Assembly (NCBI RefSeq): GCF_011075055.1
Contig: NC_058150.1
Location: forward strand, 3,782,001 to 3,846,000
Length of the DNA stretch: 64,000 bases
Reading direction: 5' to 3'
DNA from: Mangifera indica
Taxonomy: Eukaryota; Streptophyta; Magnoliopsida; Sapindales; Anacardiaceae
In this document: positions 37,286 through 48,992 of the stretch, piece after piece
Layout of the letters: every line of letters starts with the position of its first letter
Numbering within the stretch: position 1 is the stretch's first letter
Program-made: the position numbers and the translations under genes
The notes under the pieces: generated by a model
Databases searched by the model: none
What the model saw: the letters and a program-made list of their open reading frames with translations, nothing else
Told to the model about the DNA's origin: nothing

Positions 37286-38968
37286 GGCCAAAGGACTTAT
37301 TCCTACCTAAAGTATCATAATTTCTCAAGTTTTTATATCTTAATTATGAAAATCTTAAGTACTCACTTATAGAAAATTATATTTATTAGTTTCAAGAATA
37401 AAATCATCATTTTATCTACAATATTAAAAATTAATTAGAGTTTAATCTCTTTTTTCTTCTCCCCTAAAACCCTAAAAATTAAAGTTTGTCTCATAGACCA
37501 AATTTTAAAAAATAACATTTTTTCTGTTAAGGTTTAGTTTTCAATCTCCAGTGTCAAATCCAGTATCATCATCTGCGACAAAGATTCCTCAACACATCAC
37601 CTCTCTTCTCTCCTCTAAAACGTAGTTAATGAAAATGTCGTCTGAAAAGATGAAGAGTTTCGTCAAAAGGCAAAGCTCTTTGTCTCCTCAAACATCTTCT
37701 TTCAGGAAGATGATTATTTTCCTAAACAAAAACGAAATCTTCATTTTTCTAGCTTCATTCAATGTCAATCAGGTATCTAAGTGAGAGGAAGAAGATTGTC
37801 AAAGGGAGAGGAAGCTTAGAGAAAGAAAGAGGTCATTGGCAATGGCGCCAAAGATGACATCAGAGTTTGAAAATTAAACCCAACGGAGAAAATATCATTT
37901 TTTAAAACTTAACTTAGCCTATGAGGAAAAATAGTTAGTTTTTAGGGTTTAAGGAAGAAAAAAAATAAAATTTTAAGAAGTTAGAATTCTATTAATTTTA
38001 AACAGTTATCAGTAGGTAAATGAGATTTTTAAAGTTAAGAGATGAGAATTTAAAATAGGCCAAATGACTATTTCCCACCCAAGGTTTGATGTTTTCTCAA
38101 GTTTCCACCTTTTAACTATGGAAACACCAAACACCCACCCATGGCCGGTTAGATTTAACAAAACCCTAACGGTGGTAAGGGTAAAATTATCATTCTCTCT
38201 ATAATATTAAAAATAAACTAAAATAGAATCTATTTTGCCCCCCTAAACTTTAAAAACTAAAATTTTCCCCCAGCCTAAGTTTTAAAAAATCACAGTTTCA
38301 CCCTAGGGTTTCATTTTGAAATCTCCGAATACATCTCCGGCTCCATTGTCGATGGTCTCTCCCTCCCGAAGCATCCTCTCCTTTCAGCGATCTCTTTTCT
38401 CCCATTTGGACGCCCCATCGGAGTCGGAGAAGTCGTGGAAGACGAAATTCTTCGTCTTCCCAATCGTCGTCGTCTTCATCTTCCAACTTGATCGGGCTTA
38501 ATCTTCGTCTTCATCTTCCAACTACGATGAAGACAATTGCGATTGTCGTCGTCTTCATCTTCATCTGGGAAGACGATCGTCTTCCCAGACGACTTCTCTC
38601 TGCGTCGGATGCGTAGTGCAAGAGTTGAGAGGGGCCGTCGATGGAAGAGAAATCGTCGGGAGGGGAAGACGGTCGGTGATGGCACCGGAGAAAGTAAAAG
38701 GGTTTGGAAATAAACCCTAGGGGGGGAAATGCGATATTTTCAAACTTAGCTTAGGGAAAAAATGTTAGTTTTTAAACTTTTAGGAGGGAAAATGAGATTA
38801 AATTTACCACCGTTAAGGTTTTGTTAAATCTAACCGGCCATGGGTGAGTGTTTGGTGTTTCCATAGTTAAATGATGGAAACTTGGAAAAACATCAAACCT
38901 TGGGTGGGAAATAGTCATTTGGCCTTTAAAATAAGAAAATATTTTGGGTGGAAAATAGTCCTTCGGCC
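37286..38968. mobile_element. Mutator-type MITE, outer member of nested pair 1
   Basis: Starts GGCCAAAGGACTTATTCC and ends GGAAAATAGTCCTTCGGCC, flanked by a perfect 9-bp target duplication GTTTATTTA (37277-37285 and 38969-38977). Without the inner element and its duplication it is about 807 bp. 9-bp duplications with long terminal inverted repeats are the Mutator-like signature. No transposase. Confidence 0.88.
38058..38924. mobile_element. Mutator-type MITE, inner member of nested pair 1
   Basis: 867 bp with termini GGCCAAATGACTATTTCCCA and its complement, and a perfect 9-bp duplication TTTAAAATA (38049-38057 and 38925-38933). The inverted repeats extend well inside (CCGGCTCCATTGTCGATGG pairs imperfectly with the right arm). 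The centre holds the perfect palindrome GGGAAGACGATCGTCTTCCC. Acidic open frames in it are by-products of the GAA/GAC-rich arms. Confidence 0.92.
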
Positions 38969-38977
38969 GTTTATTTA

Positions 38978-41018
38978 TGATATTTAATTATTAATTATGA
39001 AGGTAAAGGATAAGTAGGAGCCATTAGTCCACCGGTAATTATTCAAGGAATTCACATCATCCAACTGTTTTGAATTATATTGTTGATTGCATTGCATGTG
39101 TTTTTTATTTTTCAACTTTTATTAATATTTGCTCATGTAATTGCTGTTCGGAAATTTTATATTAATATTGCTTTTGACTCTTTCTTAAAATGTTTATCAG
39201 GAGGACATTCAGTCCATATGTAGGTTGTTTCGCTGTTTGTTGAGTGTTGTCATTGTCTTCAGTGAAACTCCAACCCATCTGGGAGAGTTTTTCAACATTT
39301 TATATTCGATATCGCACCCGCATCTTTAGAATTATTCCAGGATGAGTCCTTTCAATTTCACTTATCATATTTTAGTTTGTGTATGTGAATAAGGTTTTTG
39401 TGGTTTCTTTTAGAGAACTGTGTAGTATTTACATTTGCACATATGTTTGGTTGGTCATCAATTGGGCTTTTTGGTGACCAATAGTAATATCTTCTATGTC
39501 TTTTGGAAGTTCTTCTAATGACAGAGCCCAGTATTATGTTGATTTAAAAACTCTACCGCTAAAAATGTGGTTTTGTTGGTAAAGAGGAGGATAGCTTTGA
39601 AGCGAGTTGTACTGGAATTTCCTTCAGGGGTGGAGAAGAATGTTCTTTCACCTAAAGTAGGTTCTGCGTTGGCCGATATAGGTGATGCAGAATTCTGAGA
39701 CGTAAAAGATGGAGGAGAGCAGTCTTCAGTCACAATGTCTAGGTAGGAGTAGATCAAGGGCTGCTATGGGTTGTCTGTTGATTTGAAGGAACCACGGTAC
39801 TACACTAGTTTGAGCAGAAGGTAATTGGTTATTTTGGGGTTTTTCCATTTCAGTTGCCCCTACTGCATGCTGATGTATCCTGCCCATGAATGCCCTTTAT
39901 TCAGTCCATGAGACAAGCAAGCTCATAGCTAAAGAGTTAGACTACATTAATGCGATAAAAGAGCATGCCAGGACCATTTTCTTGGTCGACCAACAGATGA
40001 AGAAGTTGTCCAGTAAGGTTTCCTTATGCACTAACTTTTCTTCTTCATTTTTTGTTGTGAAGTTGCTAATTCTAGCTTCCCTCTGCAGGGTTATTGCCCC
40101 TGGCCCATCCCTGAATTCAATTCGGGGCTGAATGTGGAAATAAGAGTGGTCTTTGTCCTAGTTCTGGCTATGTCGGCCTTTCCTCCACTCTTCAGCGGGC
40201 AAAATAGAAATGTTCCTTTGATTGCTCATGTAATTCTAGTTTGGTACATCCATCAATACAAATGTCCATAATTCAAGAAGATGGGGATGAAATAAGATTA
40301 GCCCCAATAACAAGTATAGCGAACAAACAAACGTGGCATTCAATGCAAGAAGGCAAAGAGACCACATGTTTCTTATGTGGTTCTGTTTATAATTCAGAAG
40401 CCTACATACACATAGACGTGTTTTTTTATGTGATTCATACTAATAAAGATTAAGATAACATGTCCAATTGAATAAATAAAATATATTATTTTATAATTTG
40501 ATAAGTATTATCACCCTCGTATGATCTGATATAGAAGTAATTATACTTTAATTATAATTATTAAAGTTGCTAGATTTGATTCTATAATAATAGAAAACTA
40601 ATATTTATTGTTAGAAAGATTACATAAACTGTGATTGTTATTGATTTTGTTTTTTCATTATTGTTTCCGGATGATTTCGTGCCCTATCAATGTTATGTCT
40701 AAACTTTCGGGGTGATAATTAGAGATGATAGTGAATCAAATCACCACGACTTATCGAACCTATGGGCCAGGTTACTCCAATAAAAATATAAGACACATAA
40801 TTTAATTTTATATATATCAAATCGAATCAAGTCAAACTCATTAATTTTTTTAAAATATTTTTTTAATTAAAGTTTTTTTAAATTATCAATAATATATATA
40901 TATCATGCGTTTGTTGTTTAAACTCATGTCTGATTTAGACCATCCGTGAGCCACACTTGACCTATTACAATTGTTTATCAAAGTTTTTTGTATGAAACTT
41001 TTTTGTCTAATTTTCAAA
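38978..41018 (+). other. Duplicated spacer block, unit 1 (upstream part)
   Basis: 39160-40140 is similar to 49780-50480 continued at about 56075-56450, the unit 2 copy being split by a TRIM and a Copia element. Shared landmarks include GAGTCCTTTCAATTTCACTT, ATGTGGTTTTGTTGGT and GCTAAAGAGTTAGACTACAT. Short frames at 39886-40131 (and 56349-56591 in unit 2) share VHE.S.LIAKELDYI..(L/I)KEHA, but I cannot tell coding from chance conservation. 40440-40700 resembles 49163-49420. 40700-41018 shows nothing. Confidence 0.5.
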
Positions 41019-41027
41019 TTGATTCTA

Positions 41028-41671
41028 GGCCAAAGGACTATTTTCCATCTAAAGTATGTGGTTTTCTCAAGTTTCTCTTTGTTAATTTTGAAATTTTCAT
41101 TTACCTACCCATAGAGTATTATAATTAATTGAGTTCGGTTGTTATATCATTTCCCTCTTTAAACCTTAAAAATTAACAATTTTTCTCTAACCCAAGTTTT
41201 AAAAAAGAGCATTTTTCCTCCTAAGGTTTCCAATTTTTAAATTCAAATTTTTAGCACTATTTTTTTTCTCTTCAATGACTTTCAGACGACGTCTCTTCTT
41301 TTTCAATATGACCTCGTCTTTGTCGATGATAATGTCTAAGAGAATCATCAGAAGAAGGCCACGTCGAAGAGAAAGAGACATCGTCTGAATGTCACCAGGG
41401 AGAAAGAAAAGATATAAAAAATTTGATTCTGAAAATTGAAAATCCTAGAAGAAAAAATGTTGTTTTTAAAAATTTGAGGTAAAAAAAATTATTAATTTTT
41501 AAGATTTAAAAAAAATCAAATCAAATTTAAATTTATTTAATACAAATAAAATAATAATTTTATTTTTAAAATCATTAATTTTAATTACTTGCTAGTGATT
41601 AAATAAAATTTTTAAAGGTACCAGAGAAATTTGGGAAAACAGGACCATGAATGGGAAATAGCCCTTTGGCC
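41028..41671. mobile_element. Mutator-type MITE, single copy
   Basis: 644 bp with termini GGCCAAAGGACTATTTTCCA and the matching right end TGGGAAATAGCCCTTTGGCC, and a perfect 9-bp target duplication TTGATTCTA (41019-41027 and 41672-41680). Same family as the nested pairs, with internal CGTC/GACG-rich inverted arms. Confidence 0.92.
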
Positions 41672-41680
41672 TTGATTCTA

Positions 41681-42129
41681 TCCAATTGGCAGCCTCTATT
41701 GGTGACTAAGTTCTGATGCCTTTCAAATAACGGGTTTATGAATTTGATTGAGTCAGAGTTTTGACAATCCAGTCAAATCAAATCTCATAATTTATGTTTT
41801 GAGTTTGACAAAGTGATAAGTAATTTTTCAATGATGTTTGCATTAATTATAGAGAGAGAGAGAGAAAGAGAGAAAAGGCCAAGATCAATTAGGCTCAGCC
41901 GCACGTGCGATTTAACGCTTCGAGAATTTGTCAAATGTGTTGAACTGAATTCGCCCAAGATGAATTTTTTACCCCTTGTTGCTGTTTCAGCATTGACTTG
42001 TAGCTGGCGTTTACTTAACGACTTGGATGTTGTGATATTTCCCATCCCACCGACTTTGTAGACTTGGGTTTTGTAAGTTTATTTATTTAAATATAATTTA
42101 ATTGGAATGAAGTTCTTTATAAAAATAAA
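41681..42129 (+). other. Promoter-region remnant of receptor kinase copy 1
   Basis: Contains an AG microsatellite (about 41851-41876) and, at 41870-42065, sequence matching 56680-56885 upstream of copy 2 (CAAGATCAA..AGG, TTGTAGCTGGCGTTTAC). The match resumes after the nested MITEs at about 43810. Confidence 0.6.
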
Positions 42130-43784
42130 GGGAAAAGGACTAATTTTTATCTAAATTTTAGGTCATTTTCAAACTTACATATAAGAAAAATAAAAAATCC
42201 TAATTCTCACCTATGGTCAAACTTTCATTAATTTTTTGGCCAAACGACTATTTTCCACCTAAACTATACTGAATTAACAAAGTTCCCCTTATTAACTATG
42301 AAAATATCGTTTACCTATCCATACGTAATTAAAATTAACGGTGATAAGGGTAAAATCATCATTTTCTCTATAATATTATAAATAAACTAAAATATAATTT
42401 ATTTTTGCCCCCCTAAATTTTAAAAACTAAAATTTTCCCACAGCCTAAGTTTTAAAAAATTGTAGTTTCATCCTAAAGTTTCGTTTTGAAATCTTCGACA
42501 GCATCTCCGGCTCCATTGTCGACAGTCTCTCCCTCCCGAAACATCCTCTCCTTCCGACGATCTCTTTCCTCCTATTTGGATGTCCGATCAACGTCGAAGA
42601 AACTTGGGAGATGAAGAACTTCGTCAGGGAAGACAGTCATCTTCCCAAAAGAAGACCTCTGGGAAGACCTTCGCCTGGGAAGACGATCGTCTTCCCAGAC
42701 GAAGTCGATTCGTCTTCCTCAATGAAGTTCTTCGTCTTCTAAGGCTTCTCTGACATCAATCGGAAGTTCAAATGGGAGGAAAGAGATCGTCGAAAGAAGA
42801 GGATACTTCGAGAGGGAGAGGTCGTCGGCAATGGAGCCGGAGATGTCTCTGAAGATTTCAAAACGAAACTCTAGGGTGAAAATGCTATTTTTTAAAACTT
42901 AGGCTGGGAAAAATTTTAGTTTTTAAAGTTTAAGGGGGCAAAAAGAGATGAAATTTTCAGGCGTTAGAGTTTTGTTAAATTTAACCTGTCATGGGTGGGT
43001 AAACGATATTTCCATACTTAATGGGGGAAACTTTAACAATTCAGCATAGTTTGGGTGGGAAATAGTTCGTTTGGCCTAATTTTTTCCATTAAAGAGAGAG
43101 ATAAAATAGTCATTTTATTGTTTATATTAAAAAGTTATAAGGTTTATTACTCTCTGCCTTACAAGTTTTAGAAACTAACATTTTACTTTCATCTAAAGTT
43201 TTTAAACTTTAAAAAGTAAATTTTCACCCCCCAACCTAGGGTTTCCATATTTTTTAAAACTCAGTTGTCCCCTATAACTTTCAAAAATAATAGTTTCACC
43301 CTCATTCTTCAACTTCATCTTTCGATATCATCTTCGGTGTCGTCTCCGACCTTCTCTTTCTCTTGGTACGACAACAGTGGTGCGATGAAAAGATCTTCAT
43401 CTCCTCGTTGCAGGTGCGACGAAGAGACAGAAATCTCTTCGTCACACTAGCGAAATAACAAAAGATGACATTTCATCGTCCTTTATCTATTCTTCTAGAT
43501 CTGGACGACGAAGGGTCATCCTTCATTGTCCTTTGTAGTTAGAGATAGGAGATTAGTGAAATGCGTCAACCATCAGTGGTGGTCGGAGAAGAAAGCAAAC
43601 CTTGGAAGTGAAATCTAAACTTTTTAAACTTTATGAATGGGTTGAAATTTTAGTTTTTAAAACCTTGAGAGAGGGGTGAATGATAAAATTTTAAAGTTTT
43701 AAAGTTTATAGATAAAATGATATATTTTATAAGTATAAATTTGTGAATGACCGAAAATTTGAATAGAAAATAGTCCCTTTCCCT
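42130..43784. mobile_element. Mutator-type MITE, outer member of nested pair 2 (diverged)
   Basis: Termini GGGAAAAGGACTAATTTTTA and TAGAAAATAGTCCCTTTCCC(T) are inverted. Flanks AAAAATAAA (42121-42129) and ACAAATAAA (43785-43793) match at 8 of 9 bases. Divergence at the ends indicates an older insertion than the element inside it. The right end lies 329 bp upstream of the ATG of receptor kinase copy 1. Confidence 0.75.
42238..43076. mobile_element. Mutator-type foldback MITE, inner member of nested pair 2
   Basis: 839 bp with termini GGCCAAACGACTATTTTCCA and TGGGAAATAGTTCGTTTGGCC-type right end, and a perfect 9-bp duplication TAATTTTTT (42229-42237 and 43077-43085). Left-arm CATCTCCGGCTCCATTG, GTCTCTCCCTC and CGACGATCTCTTTCCTCC all recur inverted in the right arm, so the arms cover nearly the whole element. 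The centre has GGGAAGACGATCGTCTTCCC. Confidence 0.93.
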
Positions 43785-44112
43785 ACAAATAAATAAGAAA
43801 ATGAAAACTTTCTAGACTTAATACCTGAGTTGTTGTTGGGCTCCCACGTCATTTGAAGTGCAGTTGATTGTTCACTTTGGCGCGTTTTTAGTTGAAACAC
43901 TTTAGACTAGTATTCATTGACTTTGTGTGTAAGATATGGCTTGCGAAAGTACAAGCTTTGAGCGAATGGCTATAAATGACTTGCGTACAGAACTGTTATT
44001 GCCCCTGCTATGTCTTGACCTGGCCTCTCTTCTGAATCGCCTGTTACAGATACCCGTATGTGTTTGTGTTCACAAGCAACATACTCCTGCAAGTAATTGA
44101 GCTCAAACTATC

Positions 44113-47100
44113 ATGTCTTCATCTTCCTTGTTTTTCCATTTAAAAATTTTTGTCTTTTTGGTTACCATTCTAGGCTTGAAATGTCTCTTACCTGCAACGG
44201 CGTTAGCTTATTCAAGCCTCAATGCAGACAAAGAGGCCTTGCTTTCATTCAAGTCTCAATTAATGAACCTGGAGCCTTCAAAACTCTTATCTTCCTGGAA
44301 TAGTAATAACTCCTCTCCCTGCAACTGGACTGGAGTTACCTGCAATGAATTTGGCCAGAGAGTCATTGCTCTCAATCTATCAGGATTCGGACTCGAAGGA
44401 ACCATCAGCCCCCATATTACCAATCTTTCCTTTCTTGGTTCCCTCCAGCTCTAAAACAACAAGCTCAGAGGAACTCTTCCTGCCGAAATAGGCAAACTCT
44501 TTCGTTTGAGAGTCTTGAACTTGAGCTCCAACAGCTTGGAAGGGAAGATACCACTCAATATAAGCAATCTGACTGAGCTCCAGGTCCTTGACTTGATGTC
44601 AAATAAGATTACAGGAATAATTCCTGAAGAACTCACCCATCTAACCAAGCTTCAGGTTCTGAACTTGGGGCGAAATAGTCTTTCCGGTAACATTTCACCA
44701 TCCTTATCAAATCTTTCTTCACTTACCAACTTAAACTTGGGCACCAACAGCCTCAGTGGAAGGATACCCAGTGATTTAGGCCGTCTTGGAAATCTGAAAG
44801 TTCTTGATCTCACCATAAATAATCTCATTGGCACAGTTCCTTCTTCCATATACAACATGACATCTCTAGTTAATGTGGCTCTAGCTTCAAACCAACTTCA
44901 GGGTGAAATTCCTTATGATATTGGGAATAAACTCCCAAATCTTCTAATCTTCAATTACTGCTTCAATTATTTCACTGGAAGAATTCCAGGTTCTTTGCAC
45001 AACCTCACTAATATACAAGTTATCCGCATGGCACACAACCTTCTTGAGGGAACAGTGCCACCAGGTTTGGGAAATCTTCCATTTTTGCAGATGTACAATA
45101 TCGGGTTCAACAGAATTGTTAGCTCTGGAGATGACGGCCTTGCATTCATCACTTCTTTAGCAAACATTACTCGTCTCAACTTCCTTGCCATTGACGGCAA
45201 TTTGCTTGAAGGTGTGATTCCTGAATCCATTGGTAATCTTTCCAAGGTGCTCTCAAAATTGTACATGGGAGGTAATCGTATTTATGGTAAAATACCTACC
45301 TCAATTGGCCGTCTCAGGAGCTTGACTTTGCTAAATTTGACCGACAATTCGATTTCTGGTGGAATCCCCGATGTGATAGGCCAACTGGAGGAACTGCAAT
45401 ATCTGGGTTTGGCTGGAAATCAAATCTCTGGAAGTATCCCAAATTCGCTCGGTAATCTCAGAAAGCTAAACCAGATTGATTTATCAAGAAATGAATTGGG
45501 GGGTGGAATACCAACTAGTTTTGAGAATTTTCAGAGTCTACTTTCGCTGGACTTATCCAACAACAGGCTCAATGGAAGCATACCAAAAGAGATTCTAAAT
45601 CTTCCCGGTTTGAGCACCATCTTAAATTTGTCCCGGAACTTCCTGGATGGACCATTGCCTCAGGAAGTTGGGGTCCTAGAAAATGTTGTTACCATTGACC
45701 TCTCTGACAACCGCCTGTCCGGCAATATACCTGGTTCATTCAAAAGCTGTAAAAGCTTGGAGGAACTATTGATGGCCAACAATAAATTCTCAGGCCCTAT
45801 CCCAAGTACTCTGGGAGAAGTGAAGGGCTTGGAAGTTCTAGACCTCTCCTCAAACCAACTTTCTGGCTCCATTCCTTCTGACCTTGAGAAACTCGAAGCC
45901 CTTCGGTCCTTAAACTTATCATTCAATAATCTGGAAGGAAAAATTCCCAGCAGTGGGGTTTTTAAAAATATCTCTAATGTCCATTTAGAAGGAAACCAAA
46001 AACTCTGCACGCATCTGGGATGTGAGAACTCTCAGAGAAATGGAAGACTTAACAAATTTCACATTATCATCATCGCCCTCTTGCCCATAATAGCAGTGTG
46101 TTTATTTATTGCCCTGGTGATCATAACGAGGAGAAGAAAAACAAAGGCCAAAGGAGATTCTGAATCATCCAATGGGAAGCCTCAAATAGTTACATATAGT
46201 GAGCTCCGTCAAGCAACGGGGAATTTTAACCAGCAAAATTTGATTGGGAGTGGGAGCTTCGGGTCAGTATACAAAGGATGTCTTACAGAAGGAATTCAAG
46301 TTGCCGTCAAGGTTCTTGACACGGAAAGGACTGGATCCTCGAAGAGCTTTCTTGCTGAATGCCAGGCTTTGAAAAATGTGAGGCACCGTAATCTTGTTAA
46401 ACTGATTACTTCATGCTCAAGCTTGGACTTCAGAAACATGGAATTTCTGGCGCTAGTTTATGAGTTCCTTAGTAATGGAAGCTTAGCCGACTGGATTCAA
46501 GGCCAGAGAAAGAACGAAAATGGCAAGGGACTTTCTTTTCTCCAGAGATTGAATATTTCCATCGATGTTGCCAGTGCGCTAGACTACCTTCACCATGACT
46601 GTGAAATTCCAATTGTGCACTGTGATTTGAAACCCCAAAACATTCTTTTGGATGAAGAAATGACAGCCAAAGTAGGGGACTTCGGCCTAGCTCGGTTGGT
46701 GCATGAGACAAGATCCTCAATCAGCTCTACAATTGCTGTAAAGGGCACCATCGGTTACATACCTCCAGGTTAGTGCCATAGTAACTCTTTGCTTCATGTT
46801 CATAAATACGATTTTTCCAAATTTTCTTGGAAAAGCACAATTATTCCTTTCTTTCATGATGCAGAATACGGTTTAGGTGAGAAGCCATCAACTGCTGGAG
46901 ATGTATACAGCTTCGGAGTGATGTTACTGGAACTCTTCACAGGAATGAGTCCAATACAGGAGAGCTTTAAAGGAGAGCTCAATCTGGTTAAATGGGTTGA
47001 ATTAAGTTTTCCAGAAAACGTGGTGCAGGTTTTAGACGCTGAGCTGAACAATCTGCAACTTCAAATTCAAGGCCAAAGCATCAACCCAGAAACACAAAAT

Positions 47101-47220
47101 GATTGTTTGATAACAATTTTTGGAGTGGGACTTTCCTGCACCAAAGAATCACCTGACAGTCGCCTCAGCATCAGAGAAGCTCTGCGCAGTTTGACAACTG
47201 CTAAAAGGCGGCTTTCTTAA
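44113..47220 (+). pseudogene. LRR-XII receptor-like kinase, copy 1, with premature stop
   Basis: Paralogue of the intact gene at 57248 (offset 13135 bp). Exons 44113-46768 and 46865-47220 give 1003 codons with one in-frame TAA at 44452-44454 (codon 114), where copy 2 has a sense codon. The frame is otherwise open through signal peptide, leucine-rich repeats, transmembrane helix and a non-RD kinase (IVHCDLKPQNILLD, DFGLA). A small indel just before the end changes the last residues (AKRRLS then stop) relative to copy 2. A 755-aa frame from an internal ATG at 44506 would lack signal peptide and first repeats. Nested MITEs lie in its promoter. Probably a recent pseudogene; readthrough or allele-specific stop is possible. 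Confidence 0.85.
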
Positions 47221-48930
47221 GCAGGTGCCAATTCAGAAATGAGAAACCTAGGGAACAATGAAGTTGAAGTCTTGAAGATGTCTATTTATATATTCTATGC
47301 AGATTGCCTTTTTTCAGTTGTGTTAGCCTTAAAACTTGTTTAGCCGTTTCTCTCTTTGTTTTCTGCTCGATTGTGATGCAGTTATAATAGCATATAAATA
47401 AGATTGATCATCAATCCTGGCTTGATATGGATACTGGTACCAACAGTAATATTGGGTTGGATAATCATCAAAATAATTGATGAAATCAATAAGAAAAGTC
47501 TTTTTTGTTTTACAATTCATCAAAATGAAGAAATTAACCCATCCAACCAAAATGAGTTCCTTTTTTATTAGATGAGAATGAATAATAAAATATTAAGTAA
47601 TCTTACATTGAATAGGGAGCTTTAGTTTAAGTCTATTTCTGCCGTGACACTGTGTGGGGGCTTACTGCAAATAGGCTTGCTAGTCGTGGGGGCGACAAAA
47701 GAGGAGAAGTTGGATGAGTCACAGGGGTGCATCCAACCTTCCAAGGCAACGCAGGGAGCATTGGGGCTATCTAAGGGAAAATGCCACAAGCGACATACAG
47801 GGACAAGACACTCGGGGGAGCGCTACAGCAGGGCACTTGGGCAAATTATTCGCTTGACTAGGAAAGTCGAGAACGAGGAAAAGCCAGTGGACCAAAGGAA
47901 AAATTGGGGTCAGACTTATAGCGCCGCGATGCGGGAATTGCGAAATAGGCGGGGGAGAATTTCACTGGCCGAAAAGGGTTCTCACAGTGCAACCCACAGG
48001 CACGCAACAAGTTCAGACGAGTGCAAACAGCAATGTGGGGTGTCCAACCATTTTTTCCAGCAACCCAACAAAGGAGTCCGGGTCAGCAACCAAAGTTCCA
48101 GCCTGATTCTACAATATTCCAGCAAGGGGAGCCAAGGGAGTCCAGGGTTGTGACAGCTACTTGTATCATGAATTATTAACCTTATCATCATTGTATATTT
48201 TAATTTAGGTTCTTTTTGTGCCTATACAGAGGCCCTTTGTACAGCCGTTTGGGACAAGCAATCTTCAAGGAATACAGCTAATATTTTCCACCAAAGTCAC
48301 ATTGTGTCTTATCCTTTGTTTGCTATATTTTTGTGTGTTCTTGAGTAGTGGCCTGCAAATCTACTCGATTCCAGAATTTCATATGATACCTTATGGGTGG
48401 TGTTTGACGCAGAAAATAAAGGCAGAGAAGCCAACTATCTGATTCAGTGTATAAGCAACTTCTGTAAATACTCTTTACCAGGTTAATCTGAAAGTGAAAG
48501 TTCTTCAATCAATTTTTTTGCCAAATTTACATTGAGCAACAAATTTCAATCAGCAGAGGCAGCATAGTTTTCGATACATATAAATAACTAGACATTGGAG
48601 TATACTTGCAGTAATACAAATTCAAAAAATAAGAAAACAGAAACATGTGGATTTCTTACTTTCTTGCCACCTTTCAGAAAATCAAGCAATGACATCCAGG
48701 TTTAGCAGCACCCCAACTGTTAAGCTCTCCCAATCCACAGTATACATTCTATGGATAATAGACCAAAATGGGGCTAGCTAGAAGCTTTTAACATGCAGGA
48801 GGCGCCGGTTTAACCGAAAGCGAGGGATGTTGGGGCCTTCCACTTCCAGAAATCACCACATCCATCTATGGTCTGCATAACAATTGCAAAACCAAAAATT
48901 CCAGCAATTGCCGATCAAATCATTAACTAC
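47221..48930 (+). other. Downstream spacer of unit 1, colinear with unit 2
   Basis: Matches 60368-62052 along its length. 47644-48153 is open for 169 codons with no ATG at its start (GTG) and an Arg/Gln/Ser-rich, non-family-like product; the unit 2 counterpart is broken after 72 codons, so it is unlikely to be a conserved protein. 48170-48430 has retroelement-LTR-like features that I cannot prove. 48530-48930 corresponds to the 3' untranslated part of the PP2A B' gene. Confidence 0.5.
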
Positions 48931-48992
48931 TTAGCCAGATCGTGGTCGTGTAGCTATTTCTGGGGAGATGAGCACTGGCTTATTACTTGAAG
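48931..48992 (-). pseudogene. Truncated 3' end of a PP2A B' regulatory subunit gene
   Basis: Sixty-two bases matching the last codons and stop (TAA at 48931-48933) of the PP2A B' gene at 62053. Similarity to unit 2 stops abruptly after ATTACTTGAAG at 48992, whereas unit 2 continues into the full exon. This marks one breakpoint of the segmental duplication. Confidence 0.8.

Noticed and set aside
38298..38486. Acidic open frame (MEDEDDDDWEDEE start) and its opposite-strand partners near 38316-38685
   Set aside because: They lie inside the foldback MITE; GAA/GAC-rich inverted arms give open frames on both strands. No splice or start context.
44451..46010. Several 65-116 aa minus-strand frames over the receptor kinase genes (also 57538-59079)
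   Set aside because: Antisense shadows of the leucine-rich repeat coding sequence; they repeat with the LRR period.
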